NCBI GenBank assembly: GCA_963515595.1
Contig: CAUPYH010000013.1
Span: 1 to 30,974, forward strand
Direction: 5' to 3'
From: Eikenella sp963515595
GTDB lineage: Bacteria; Pseudomonadota; Gammaproteobacteria; Burkholderiales; Neisseriaceae
Length of the DNA stretch: 30,974 bases
The number at the start of each line of letters is the position of its first letter. Position 1 is the first letter of the stretch. The notes below the pieces were generated by a model. The model saw only the letters and a program-made list of their open reading frames with translations. It had not been told where the DNA came from and did no database searches. This document shows, one piece after another, positions 15,690 to 22,605 of the stretch. The translations under genes were made by a program, and so were the position numbers.

Positions 15690-17270
15690 TCAGAAAACCG
15701 CGTTCAGCACAATAAAGCAAATCGAAGCCAGCAGGCCGGCGGCTGGCACGGTAATTACCCAAGCTAAGGCGATTGGTTTCATCAGCCGCCAGTTGGCATT
15801 GCGGTTGACCAGCCCGATGCCAAGCACGGCGCCCACGAGGATGTGGGTGCTGGATACAGGCAGCCCCAGCGCGGAGGCCAGCATCACGACGGTGGCGGCG
15901 GATAGCTCGGCCACGAAGCCGGAAGAGGGGTGCATTTTGGCTAGGTTTTCACCCACGGTGGCAATCACTTCCCGCCCGATAAACCACAACCCCACCACCA
16001 GCGACACGCCAAAGGTGAGCATGGTAATCGGCGGAATATCGCCGCTGCTACCGATGGTGCCGCTGCGCAGCACGTCCATGATGGCGGCAAACGGGCCGAT
16101 GGCGTTGGCGATGTCGTTTGAGCCGTGGCTGAAGGCGAAACAGCAGGCGGTGAATACTTGCAGCCAGCTGAACATGATGAAGGTGGCGCGGTCAAGGTTG
16201 GCGCCGGTTTTCAGGGTGCGGGCGTAGGCAAATGTGCCCATCCACAATACCGCGCCCACCATGCCGACGATTAACAGATTATCCAGTGTGTCTAGGCCTA
16301 AGTTGAGGTGTTTTAGGCCTTTAAACAGCAGCATCGCGGCCATCACCATGCCACCCACTGCGCCCGCCAGCGGCACCCACAGGCGCAGGGCGCGGAAGGC
16401 ATGGATTTCGTCTTTGCGGCAGTCGATTTCGTGCAGGCCGCGATAGTAGTCGGACACCAGCTCTTCGGGCTGGTAGTTGCCTTCGTTATAAAGTTGGGCA
16501 TCGCGCACGATGGTGGCGGTGTAGGCCATCTGCTGCAATTCGCTCATCTGCTCGAAGCGAGTTTTGTGTTCTTTTTTGTAGGCTAATTTCTGCTTGCGCA
16601 GGCGTTGTACATGGCGGCTGGAGGCCACGTTGTAGCCCAGAATATAGGTTTTGATGTTTTTAAACACCAAATAGGAAGTGACCCCGCCCAAGAGCGGCGA
16701 GAGCACCCAGGAAATGGCAATTTCGCCGATTTTTTCCCAGCGAACCATGTTCAAGCCAGCCAGGCCGCTGTTGTAAAAGCCCAAAACCATCGCTGCGCCC
16801 ACGATGCCGCCGATGATGGAATGTGTGGTGGATACCGGCAGGCCTTTTTGCGAAGCAAACAGCAGCCACAGCGAGGCGGCAGCCAGCGCGGCCATCATGA
16901 TGTAGACAAACTGTACTGGCTCCAGCGACATACTGCCCAAATCTACAATGCCGTTGCGGATGGTGTCGGTCACGCCGCCGCCGGCCAGCATTGCGCCGCT
17001 CACTTCAAACACTGCTGCCACAGCCAGCGCCTGCGGGATGCTCAGCGTGCCGGCGCCAACTGAAGTGCCGAAGGAGTTGGCCACATCGTTGCCGCCGATG
17101 TTGAACGCCATAAAGATGCCGAACAGCGCCGCGAGAATAAACAGCGCGGAATGGTGGTGTTGTATATAGCCCAGCCCCCAATAGATGAAATAGCAGGACA
17201 CGCCGAACAACAAGGCCATACCGAGGAAGTTGACGCTTTTCAAACGCAGCGAGGCAGAAGAACCGGCCAT
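15690..17270 (-). CDS. pit: Inorganic phosphate transporter, PiT family
   Basis: Inner-membrane low-affinity phosphate (metal-phosphate) symporter. It has the duplicated PiT signature: GGNDVANSFGTSVGAG near the N-terminus (about residue 59) and SHGSNDIANAIGPFAA in the C-terminal half. These are separated by a charged cytoplasmic loop (RLRKQKLAYKKEHKTRFEQ region). About 10-12 hydrophobic segments are visible. ATG 17270 (526 residues) is preferred; the frame opens 7 codons earlier only with a TTG codon that has no ribosome site. The RBS before 17270 is weak (AAAG). The gene stands alone, with a promoter after the galU terminator and its own DUS terminator. Confidence 0.92.
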   Translation of the reverse strand: MAGSSASLRLKSVNFLGMALLFGVSCYFIYWGLGYIQHHHSALFILAALFGIFMAFNIGGNDVANSFGTSVGAGTLSIPQALAVAAVFEVSGAMLAGGGVTDTIRNGIVDLGSMSLEPVQFVYIMMAALAAASLWLLFASQKGLPVSTTHSIIGGIVGAAMVLGFYNSGLAGLNMVRWEKIGEIAISWVLSPLLGGVTSYLVFKNIKTYILGYNVASSRHVQRLRKQKLAYKKEHKTRFEQMSELQQMAYTATIVRDAQLYNEGNYQPEELVSDYYRGLHEIDCRKDEIHAFRALRLWVPLAGAVGGMVMAAMLLFKGLKHLNLGLDTLDNLLIVGMVGAVLWMGTFAYARTLKTGANLDRATFIMFSWLQVFTACCFAFSHGSNDIANAIGPFAAIMDVLRSGTIGSSGDIPPITMLTFGVSLVVGLWFIGREVIATVGENLAKMHPSSGFVAELSAATVVMLASALGLPVSSTHILVGAVLGIGLVNRNANWRLMKPIALAWVITVPAAGLLASICFIVLNAVF

Positions 17271-17345
17271 GATGAAAGTCTTTACAAACAAAATGTTGAA
17301 TACGGCAGCCGCAGCAATTCATGCTGCAGCCGAACAAACGGCGCA

Positions 17346-17351
17346 ATTATA
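17346..17351 (-). promoter_or_regulatory. Extended -10 promoter of pit
   Basis: On the minus strand TGG TATAAT is a perfect -10 hexamer with the TGn extension, about 76 nt before the chosen ATG. A weak TTGCAT lies 19 nt upstream. A small GCAGC...GCTGC hairpin (17310-17326) sits in the leader. Confidence 0.55.
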
Positions 17352-17379
17352 CCAAACCAATTTGTGCTGCATGCAAAAA

Positions 17380-17413
17380 CAGGCTACCTGAAAGCAGCGC
17401 TTCAGGTAGCCTG
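17380..17413 (-). terminator. Inverted DUS pair, terminator of galU
   Basis: CAGGCTACCTGAA (17380-17392) pairs with TTCAGGTAGCCTG (17401-17413). On the minus strand TTTTT follows the second arm. It lies 19 bp past the galU stop. Confidence 0.85.
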
Positions 17414-17431
17414 AGATGCATAATGGGCGGA

Positions 17432-18319
17432 TTAATACACTTTTGCCTGACTGTATTCCTGCAATAACGTGCGGAACGCTTCTGCCGTTTCCGGGTGTTT
17501 CAGCCCGTAGGCCAGCGAGGCTTCCAGGTAGCCCAGTTTGCTGCCGCAGTCGTAGCGTTTGCCCGCAAAGGCATGTGCTAACACCGGTTCGTGTTCCAAC
17601 AGCTTGGCGATGCCGTCGGTGAGCTGGATTTCGCCGCCCGCGCCGCGCCCTACGGTTTGCAGCAGGGAGAAAATGCGCGGTGTGAGGATGTAGCGCCCCA
17701 CCACGGCCAGGTTGGACGGCGCTTCTTCCGGCTTCGGTTTTTCCACAATGCTTTGAATGCGCTGATATTGCTGCCACGGCGATACTTCCACGATGCCGTA
17801 GGAGCCGGTTTGCGAAGGTGCTACGGTTTCCACGCCCAGCACGCTGTTGCCGGTTTGGCGGTACACCTCGGCCATCTGCGCAATCGCACCCTGCGGCGCA
17901 TCGATTAGGTCGTCAGCCAGAATCACGGCAAAGGGTTCGTTGCCCACCGCCGCGCGGGCACACAGCACAGCATGCCCCAAGCCCAAGGCCTCGGCCTGGC
18001 GGATATACAGGCAGGTAACGTCGGGCGGCAAAATATCGCGCACATGCGAGAGCAGCGAAGTTTTGTGGCGCTGTTCCAGTTCGGTTTCCAGCTCGTAGGC
18101 CTTGTCGAAATGGTCTTCGATGCTGCGTTTGTTGCGGCCGGTAACAAATACCAATTCGGTGCAGCCGGCGGCTACGGCCTCTTCCACTGCGTATTGAATC
18201 AGCGGCTTATCCACAATCGGCAGCATTTCTTTGGGACTGGCTTTGGTGGCTGGCAGAAAGCGCGTGCCCATCCCGGCCACGGGGAAGACGGCTTTTTTAA
18301 TTGGAACGGGATTTTCCAT
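17432..18319 (-). CDS. galU: UTP-glucose-1-phosphate uridylyltransferase
   Basis: Makes UDP-glucose from UTP and glucose-1-phosphate, a precursor for lipo-oligosaccharide and other glycans. The nucleotide-binding signature GMGTRFLPATKASPKEMLPI (about 17-36) and the metal-binding LADDLID (Asp136/Asp137) are intact, as is the VEKPKPEEAPSN segment. The start at 18319 gives 295 residues, close to the neisserial enzyme. The frame extends 12 codons upstream, but that part overlaps the promoter and matches nothing known. A near-match to the uptake sequence is read as GYLE near 17524-17535. Confidence 0.95.
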   Translation of the reverse strand: MENPVPIKKAVFPVAGMGTRFLPATKASPKEMLPIVDKPLIQYAVEEAVAAGCTELVFVTGRNKRSIEDHFDKAYELETELEQRHKTSLLSHVRDILPPDVTCLYIRQAEALGLGHAVLCARAAVGNEPFAVILADDLIDAPQGAIAQMAEVYRQTGNSVLGVETVAPSQTGSYGIVEVSPWQQYQRIQSIVEKPKPEEAPSNLAVVGRYILTPRIFSLLQTVGRGAGGEIQLTDGIAKLLEHEPVLAHAFAGKRYDCGSKLGYLEASLAYGLKHPETAEAFRTLLQEYSQAKVY

Positions 18320-18353
18320 GGTTTTGCTTCGATATAGGTTGGAAAGATGCCGC

Positions 18354-18359
18354 ATTATA
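18354..18359 (-). promoter_or_regulatory. Extended -10 promoter of galU
   Basis: TGC TATAAT on the minus strand is a perfect -10 hexamer with the TGn extension, 35 nt upstream of the chosen ATG. No clear -35 box is seen. Its position supports the shorter galU start. Confidence 0.6.
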
Positions 18360-18381
18360 GCAGCGGCTGAACCTAGGATGT

Positions 18382-18442
18382 TTTAAAGGCTACCTGAAAG
18401 CGTAAGCGTCAACGCAGCGTTTTGTTTCAGGTAGCCTTTAAA
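18382..18442 (-). terminator. Inverted DUS pair, terminator of hemL
   Basis: An 18-bp stem pairs TTTAAAGGCTACCTGAAA (18382-18399) with its complement (18425-18442). The loop has an inner GCGT/ACGC stem. It begins 11 bp beyond the hemL stop. Confidence 0.85.
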
Positions 18443-18453
18443 CCGCATGCGGA

Positions 18454-19740
18454 TTAAGAAGCCATGTGTGCCAACACATCTGCTGCGATTGCCACGGTTT
18501 CCGCCACCAGTTCTTCCGTGTGTGCTGCCGACACAAATGCCGCTTCGTAGGCTGAGGGGCCGAAGGATACACCACGATCAAGCATGCCGTGGAAGAAGGT
18601 TTTGAAGGCTTCGATATTGGAGGCGGCCATATCGGTATAGTTCTGCGGCAGGCTACCTGAAAAATACAGGCCAAACATGCCGCCCACGCTGTCGGCGGTG
18701 AAGGAGATGCCGGCTTGTGCTGCCGCTTGTTTCAGCCCATGCACCAGCTGCTCGGTGCGTGCGGTGAGGTTTTCGTAGAAACCCGGGCGCTGGATGATTT
18801 CCAGCGTTTTCAAGCCTGCTGCCACGGCCACGGGATTGCCCGAGAGCGTGCCGGCTTGATACACACCGCCCAATGGCGAGATGCAGTCCATGATTTCACG
18901 CTTACCGCCAAAGGCTGCCAGCGGCATACCGCCGCCAATCACCTTGCCCATGGTGGTTAAATCCGGCGTGATGCCGTGCAGCGACTGTGCGCCGCCAAGC
19001 GCCACGCGGAAGCCGGTCATCACTTCGTCGTAAATCAACACCGCGCCGTGTTTGGCTGTCAGCTCGCGCAAGGCACGGATGAATTCGCGCGTTGGGCGCA
19101 CCAGGTTCATATTGCCGGCAAACGGCTCCAAAATCACACAGGCGATTTGGCTGCCGGCTTGGGCGAAGGTTTCTTCCAGTTGAGCTACATTATTGTATTC
19201 CAACACTAAAGTATATTTGGTGAAATCGGCGGGCACACCGGCGGAGGAAGGGTGGCCGAAGGTGAGCAGCCCGCTGCCGGCTTTCACGAGCAGGCTGTCG
19301 GAATGGCCGTGGTAGCAGCCTTCGAATTTCACGATTTGGTCGCGCCCTGTGTAGCCGCGTGCCAAGCGGATGGCCGACATGGTGGCCTCGGTGCCGGAGC
19401 TTACCAGCCGCAGCCGCTCTACGCTGGGCACCAGTCGGCAAATTTCCTCGGCAATTACGATTTCGGCTTCAGTGGGTGCGCCGAATGAAAGCCCGCCTAA
19501 AGCCGCTTCGCGTACTGCTTCCAACACTTCCGGATGCGCGTGCCCCACGATAGCGGGCCCCCACGAGCCGACATAATCGATATAGCGTTTGCCGTTTTCG
19601 TCCCACACAAAAGCGCCCTCAGCCCTTTTGATAAAGCGCGGCACGCCGCCCACGCTGCCGAAGGCGCGCACAGGCGAATTCACGCCGCCGGGAATCACGG
19701 CTTTGGCGCGGGTGAAGAGTTGTTCGTTGCGGTCGGTCAT
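18454..19740 (-). CDS. hemL: Glutamate-1-semialdehyde 2,1-aminomutase
   Basis: PLP enzyme that converts glutamate-1-semialdehyde to 5-aminolevulinate in the C5 pathway of haem synthesis. The 428-residue protein is full length. It begins with the family block IPGGVNSPVRAF and has SSGTEATMSAIRLARG (about 114-129), YHGHSD, the PLP aspartate in LIYDEV (Asp238) and the PLP lysine in GKVIGGGMP (Lys266). GAGG lies 8 nt before the ATG. An uptake sequence at 18650-18661 is read in frame as FSGSLP. It is a monocistronic gene between its own promoter and a DUS terminator. Confidence 0.96.
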   Translation of the reverse strand: MTDRNEQLFTRAKAVIPGGVNSPVRAFGSVGGVPRFIKRAEGAFVWDENGKRYIDYVGSWGPAIVGHAHPEVLEAVREAALGGLSFGAPTEAEIVIAEEICRLVPSVERLRLVSSGTEATMSAIRLARGYTGRDQIVKFEGCYHGHSDSLLVKAGSGLLTFGHPSSAGVPADFTKYTLVLEYNNVAQLEETFAQAGSQIACVILEPFAGNMNLVRPTREFIRALRELTAKHGAVLIYDEVMTGFRVALGGAQSLHGITPDLTTMGKVIGGGMPLAAFGGKREIMDCISPLGGVYQAGTLSGNPVAVAAGLKTLEIIQRPGFYENLTARTEQLVHGLKQAAAQAGISFTADSVGGMFGLYFSGSLPQNYTDMAASNIEAFKTFFHGMLDRGVSFGPSAYEAAFVSAAHTEELVAETVAIAADVLAHMAS

Positions 19741-19774
19741 GGGAAATCCTCGCGAGGGAAATAGAAACAGGCAG

Positions 19775-19780
19775 ATTTTA
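19775..19780 (-). promoter_or_regulatory. Candidate extended -10 promoter of hemL
   Basis: TGC TAAAAT on the minus strand (5 of 6 to TATAAT, TGn extension) lies about 35 nt before the hemL ATG. A single uptake sequence sits upstream at 19806-19817. Confidence 0.45.
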
Positions 19781-19858
19781 GCAGATTACGGCGGCGGGCT
19801 TGGGCAGGCTACCTGAAAGATGATACGGGCAGAAGGGATTGATCCGAGAATACGAACA

Positions 19859-19949
19859 AGGCTACCTGAAACTTTAGCTTGGTCGGAACTCAGCCTTCGC
19901 CGGCTCAGGCATCATCCCATTTTGCTGAAGCTACGTTTTCAGGTAGCCT
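19859..19949. repeat. Widely spaced inverted DUS pair
   Basis: AGGCTACCTGAA at 19859-19870 and its complement at 19938-19949 lie 67 nt apart, in the gap between the hemL start and the small membrane-protein gene. The wide spacing makes a terminator less likely than for the other pairs. Confidence 0.55.
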
Positions 19950-19998
19950 CTTGAAAGCCATCTGCTGTTGTTCTAAGCAGACACAGCACCGGTTGGGT

Positions 19999-20316
19999 TC
20001 AGCGTTTCCGCCGTTTGCCAGTTTTCGGGGTAGCGATAGGCGGAGTGTGCCGCAACCGCACACAGCTGACGGCATACCACAAGCAGATAATGGGCAGAGC
20101 CAGCAACATAGCCGCTATCGGGGCTAGCAGCCAGGTATACCAAACCAGTGTGCCGAAGTGCCACCGGCTTAGGGCAAGGCACAGCGGCGTAAACAGGCAG
20201 ATGAGCCCGAAGGCGAGCTTCGGGTATCGGCTGAATGTGTTTTCCAGTATCCACTCAAACAGCACCTCTATGGGGAGGAAGACGAGACGGAGCAGAAGTT
20301 CAAAGAGGAAATCCAT
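19999..20316 (-). CDS. Small hypothetical membrane protein
   Basis: 105 residues, not assigned to a family. The N-terminal part (about 1-20) is an amphipathic or membrane-associated stretch. Two hydrophobic segments follow near 33-50 and 58-87, ending in a basic tail (RLRHTPPIATPKTGKRRKR). The stop-to-stop frame is bracketed by DUS hairpins and the composition is consistent with a coding membrane protein. No good ribosome binding site precedes ATG 20316, so the start is uncertain. A shadow ORF in another frame is less plausible. No function is proposed. Confidence 0.5.
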   Translation of the reverse strand: MDFLFELLLRLVFLPIEVLFEWILENTFSRYPKLAFGLICLFTPLCLALSRWHFGTLVWYTWLLAPIAAMLLALPIICLWYAVSCVRLRHTPPIATPKTGKRRKR

Positions 20317-20403
20317 GTGTTGGACGAGAAGTATGGGGGCGGTTTGTGGTTTTGCCGGGCATGAATTGCCGGACTATTTGGATTTATGCGAAATCATCTG
20401 ACT

Positions 20404-20433
20404 AAAGGCTACCTGAAATTTCAGGTAGCCTTT
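20404..20433 (-). terminator. Perfect DUS palindrome, terminator of the exonuclease gene
   Basis: AAAGGCTACCTGAAA (20404-20418) is directly followed by its exact complement (20419-20433), 11 bp past the stop codon at 20445. Confidence 0.8.
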
Positions 20434-20444
20434 TGGTTTGTATT

Positions 20445-21239
20445 TCAACGCCATGCGGCCAGGAATTCCTGCCAATGCACTTTGTCTTCTTGAGTTTTCA
20501 GGTAGCCTTTGAGCCGCCTGATTTCCATTTCGTATTCATCGGCATCGGCTGCGCCGCTCATCAGGCGGAAGCGTTGGAACATGAGGTAGGTGTTGGCGGC
20601 GTCGGTTTCGCAGTAGTTGCGGATTTCGCGCAGGCGGCCTTCGTGGAAGGCTTGCCACACTTTGCTGCCGTCCATGCCCAGCTTGCCGGGGAAGCCGCAC
20701 AGTTTGGCCATGTCGTCTAAGGGCACGCTGGCGCGGGGCTGGTAGAGGGCGAGCAGGTCCATCAGGTCGCAATGGCGGTTGTGGTAGCGGTTGATGTAGT
20801 TGTTCCACTTGAAGTCGCGGCTGTCGCCGAAATCGCCCTCGCCGGTATCCCAATAGCGGGCGGCGGAGAGGCCGTGAATCAGGGCGCGGTAGTGCAGCAC
20901 GGGCAGGTCGAAGCCGCCGCCGTTCCAGCTCACCAGCTGCGGCGTATGATTTTCGATCAGCTCGAAAAATTTGGCGATAATGGTTTCTTCGCTGTCGCCG
21001 ATTTCGCCGATGGTGCCGACATGGATTTTGTCGCCGCCCCAGCGCATACAGCAGGAAATGGCCACCACCTGCTGCAAATGATAGGGCATGAAATCGCTGC
21101 CGTTGTGCGTGGCGCGGCGCTGCTGCTGCGCCCAGGCCACCACGTCGGCATCGGGCGTGTCGGCGGGCAGGCCGTGCAGCAGGCGGATGCCGTTGGCATC
21201 GGGAACGGTTTCGATATCGAAAGCGAGAATCGGAGTCAT
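20445..21239 (-). CDS. Predicted PolB-like 3'-5' exonuclease (DEDDy)
   Basis: 264-residue protein of the DNA polymerase B exonuclease-like family found as a stand-alone protein in many Proteobacteria. The three exonuclease motifs are visible: Exo I FDIET (Asp8, Glu10), Exo II SWNGGGFDLPVL (Asp111) and Exo III YCETD (Tyr209, Asp213, the DEDDy subtype). It should remove nucleotides from 3' ends of DNA or RNA; its cellular role is not established. There is no polymerase domain. An uptake sequence at 20497-20508 is read near the C-terminus as KGYLK. The ribosome binding site before ATG 21239 is not obvious. Confidence 0.85.
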   Translation of the reverse strand: MTPILAFDIETVPDANGIRLLHGLPADTPDADVVAWAQQQRRATHNGSDFMPYHLQQVVAISCCMRWGGDKIHVGTIGEIGDSEETIIAKFFELIENHTPQLVSWNGGGFDLPVLHYRALIHGLSAARYWDTGEGDFGDSRDFKWNNYINRYHNRHCDLMDLLALYQPRASVPLDDMAKLCGFPGKLGMDGSKVWQAFHEGRLREIRNYCETDAANTYLMFQRFRLMSGAADADEYEMEIRRLKGYLKTQEDKVHWQEFLAAWR

Positions 21240-21419
21240 GATGGGGCGGCTTTGAGGGTGGGAACGGCATGGATTGTGGCATGAAGCTAGGGTTTCGCCA
21301 AGGCTGGTTTATAGGTTTCAGGTAGCCTGCGGCTGCTTGGCCAAATCGCTGCAATAAAATTGCAGGCACGGCCTCAATTCCTAATGGAACCTTTTATTTG
21401 CACATCCTGAATCAGCTGT

Positions 21420-21452
21420 GAAAAAAGAGCCGCAAATTGCTCTGCAGCTCTT
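21420..21452 (-). terminator. Strong intrinsic terminator beyond the tex 3' remnant
   Basis: AAGAGCCGCA (21425-21434) pairs with TGCAGCTCTT (21443-21452) with one wobble. On the minus strand a run of six T (21421-21426) follows directly. It lies 14 bp beyond the TAA of the tex-end remnant, as expected for the original terminator of tex, and now serves the HARE/nuclease gene. Confidence 0.8.
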
Positions 21453-21465
21453 GTCGATATACGCA

Positions 21466-21506
21466 TTACCGCTTCAACTTCGCCAACGCATCTGCCTTCA
21501 CAGAAT
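21466..21506 (-). pseudogene. Displaced 3' end of tex (remnant)
   Basis: Read on the minus strand this ends VKADALAKLKR-stop. The intact tex ends MADAFAKLKR-stop at 22606. The two 41-bp stretches (21466-21506 and 22606-22646) match at 36 of 41 positions, including the first 18 bases. They flank the HARE/nuclease gene as direct repeats. The remnant is only about 13 codons long and has no start. The most likely reading is that it is the native tex tail, separated from the gene by inserted DNA. A chance match of this length and position is unlikely. Confidence 0.7.
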
Positions 21507-21522
21507 GTGTGATTCTGCACCG

Positions 21523-22530
21523 CTAAATCGTTCCGTCTTTCCCATCCGATAAAATCCCTTTTGTGACCAGATATTTTGCCATAGCGTCATCATCCAACAC
21601 TTCGTCAAATTCGCTCAAATAACGGTGAGAGTTCTTGTGGTCATATTCGGTGATGGTTGTCAGGAACTGGGAAAAATCGCGGTTTTTTTCGGCCAATTCA
21701 TACATCACCGCATAATCCATTTGCTTTTTATATTTCGCAGGCGACAAGATTTCGCTTTGGCTGAGGTTGGACGCGTCCAGCAGAATGATACCGATGCCGA
21801 AACTTTGGCTGAGTTTCTGCAAGGCTTCGCGGAACTCGCCGTCCTGCGGCACGGATAATGCCACCAAATAGCCTTCGTTTGCCCAGCTGGAATTGCTCAC
21901 TGCCTGGAAAAAGTATTCTTTGTAATTGCCGAAATCCAAATGTTTTTTTATCTCGAACGAGAAAATCTTAATCGGCAGGCGGTCGAACTTCCGCATCCAG
22001 GCTTGCAGGCTGCTGTGTTCGTAATCGGCATATTCGAACTGTACGCCCACCATGTCGGGATAGAGCCATTTATCCGCACCTTTTTGGCTTTTGCCGCTTT
22101 TTTCGTGGAATATGGTGCGCGACTGTGCGGCAAAAACAGGGTGTTCTGCCAGAAACTTGCACAGCAGCGGATGCAAGTCGCGCTCGTGAAATCGGGCTTT
22201 TTGCGTTTGGGTAGCAGGCGGCAGGACGGAGGTGTGTTCGGCCAGCGGCAAAGCTTTCAGGCTACCTGAAAATGCCTGCCGCAGGGAGAACAGCTTGGGG
22301 CGGCTGCCCTGCGCCATGATTTTGCCGTCGGGCTTTTTCGATTCCACATACAGCCGTGCGCCTACGGTTGCCCACGGCGTTTTGCCGATGGATGGCAGGC
22401 CTTGTTCGGGGTTATAGCCGTCCAGTTCGGTGTAAAGCTGGTTTTGTTCGATAAATGCCCAAATTTCCGATGCACCGGCTGGGCGCGCCAACTGTTGCAG
22501 TGCGTACAGCGCGAGTTCGAGATAGGTCAT
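21523..22530 (-). CDS. HARE-HTH protein with PD-(D/E)XK-like nuclease domain (HrgA/COG2958-like)
   Basis: 335 residues. The N-terminus (about 1-85: MTYLELALYALQQL, then SEIWAFIEQNQLY and SIGKTPWATVGARLY) has the look of the HARE-HTH domain that often precedes restriction-type nucleases. The C-terminal part contains YPDMVGVQFEY (Asp159) and, about 30 residues later, FSFEIKKHL (Glu193, Lys195), the spacing of a PD-(D/E)XK nuclease core. Proteins of this layout are annotated as HrgA or COG2958 and are linked to restriction loci; the biochemical activity is not established. GGAGG lies 11 nt before the ATG. No methyltransferase gene is nearby. The gene sits between tex and a displaced copy of the tex end. 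A native uptake sequence lies at 22259-22270. Confidence 0.75.
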   Translation of the reverse strand: MTYLELALYALQQLARPAGASEIWAFIEQNQLYTELDGYNPEQGLPSIGKTPWATVGARLYVESKKPDGKIMAQGSRPKLFSLRQAFSGSLKALPLAEHTSVLPPATQTQKARFHERDLHPLLCKFLAEHPVFAAQSRTIFHEKSGKSQKGADKWLYPDMVGVQFEYADYEHSSLQAWMRKFDRLPIKIFSFEIKKHLDFGNYKEYFFQAVSNSSWANEGYLVALSVPQDGEFREALQKLSQSFGIGIILLDASNLSQSEILSPAKYKKQMDYAVMYELAEKNRDFSQFLTTITEYDHKNSHRYLSEFDEVLDDDAMAKYLVTKGILSDGKDGTI

Positions 22531-22570
22531 GTTTTATCTTTCCTCCAAAAAATACTGCCCGTTAGCTTTC

Positions 22571-22582
22571 AGGCTGCCTGAA
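22571..22582 (+). repeat. Foreign-dialect DUS (AGGCTGCCTGAA)
   Basis: Exact match to the dialect described for Simonsiella, one base from the local form. It lies in the gap between tex and the HARE/nuclease gene. Confidence 0.85.
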
Positions 22583-22605
22583 AAAGCAGCCTGCATTGTT
22601 TGAGT

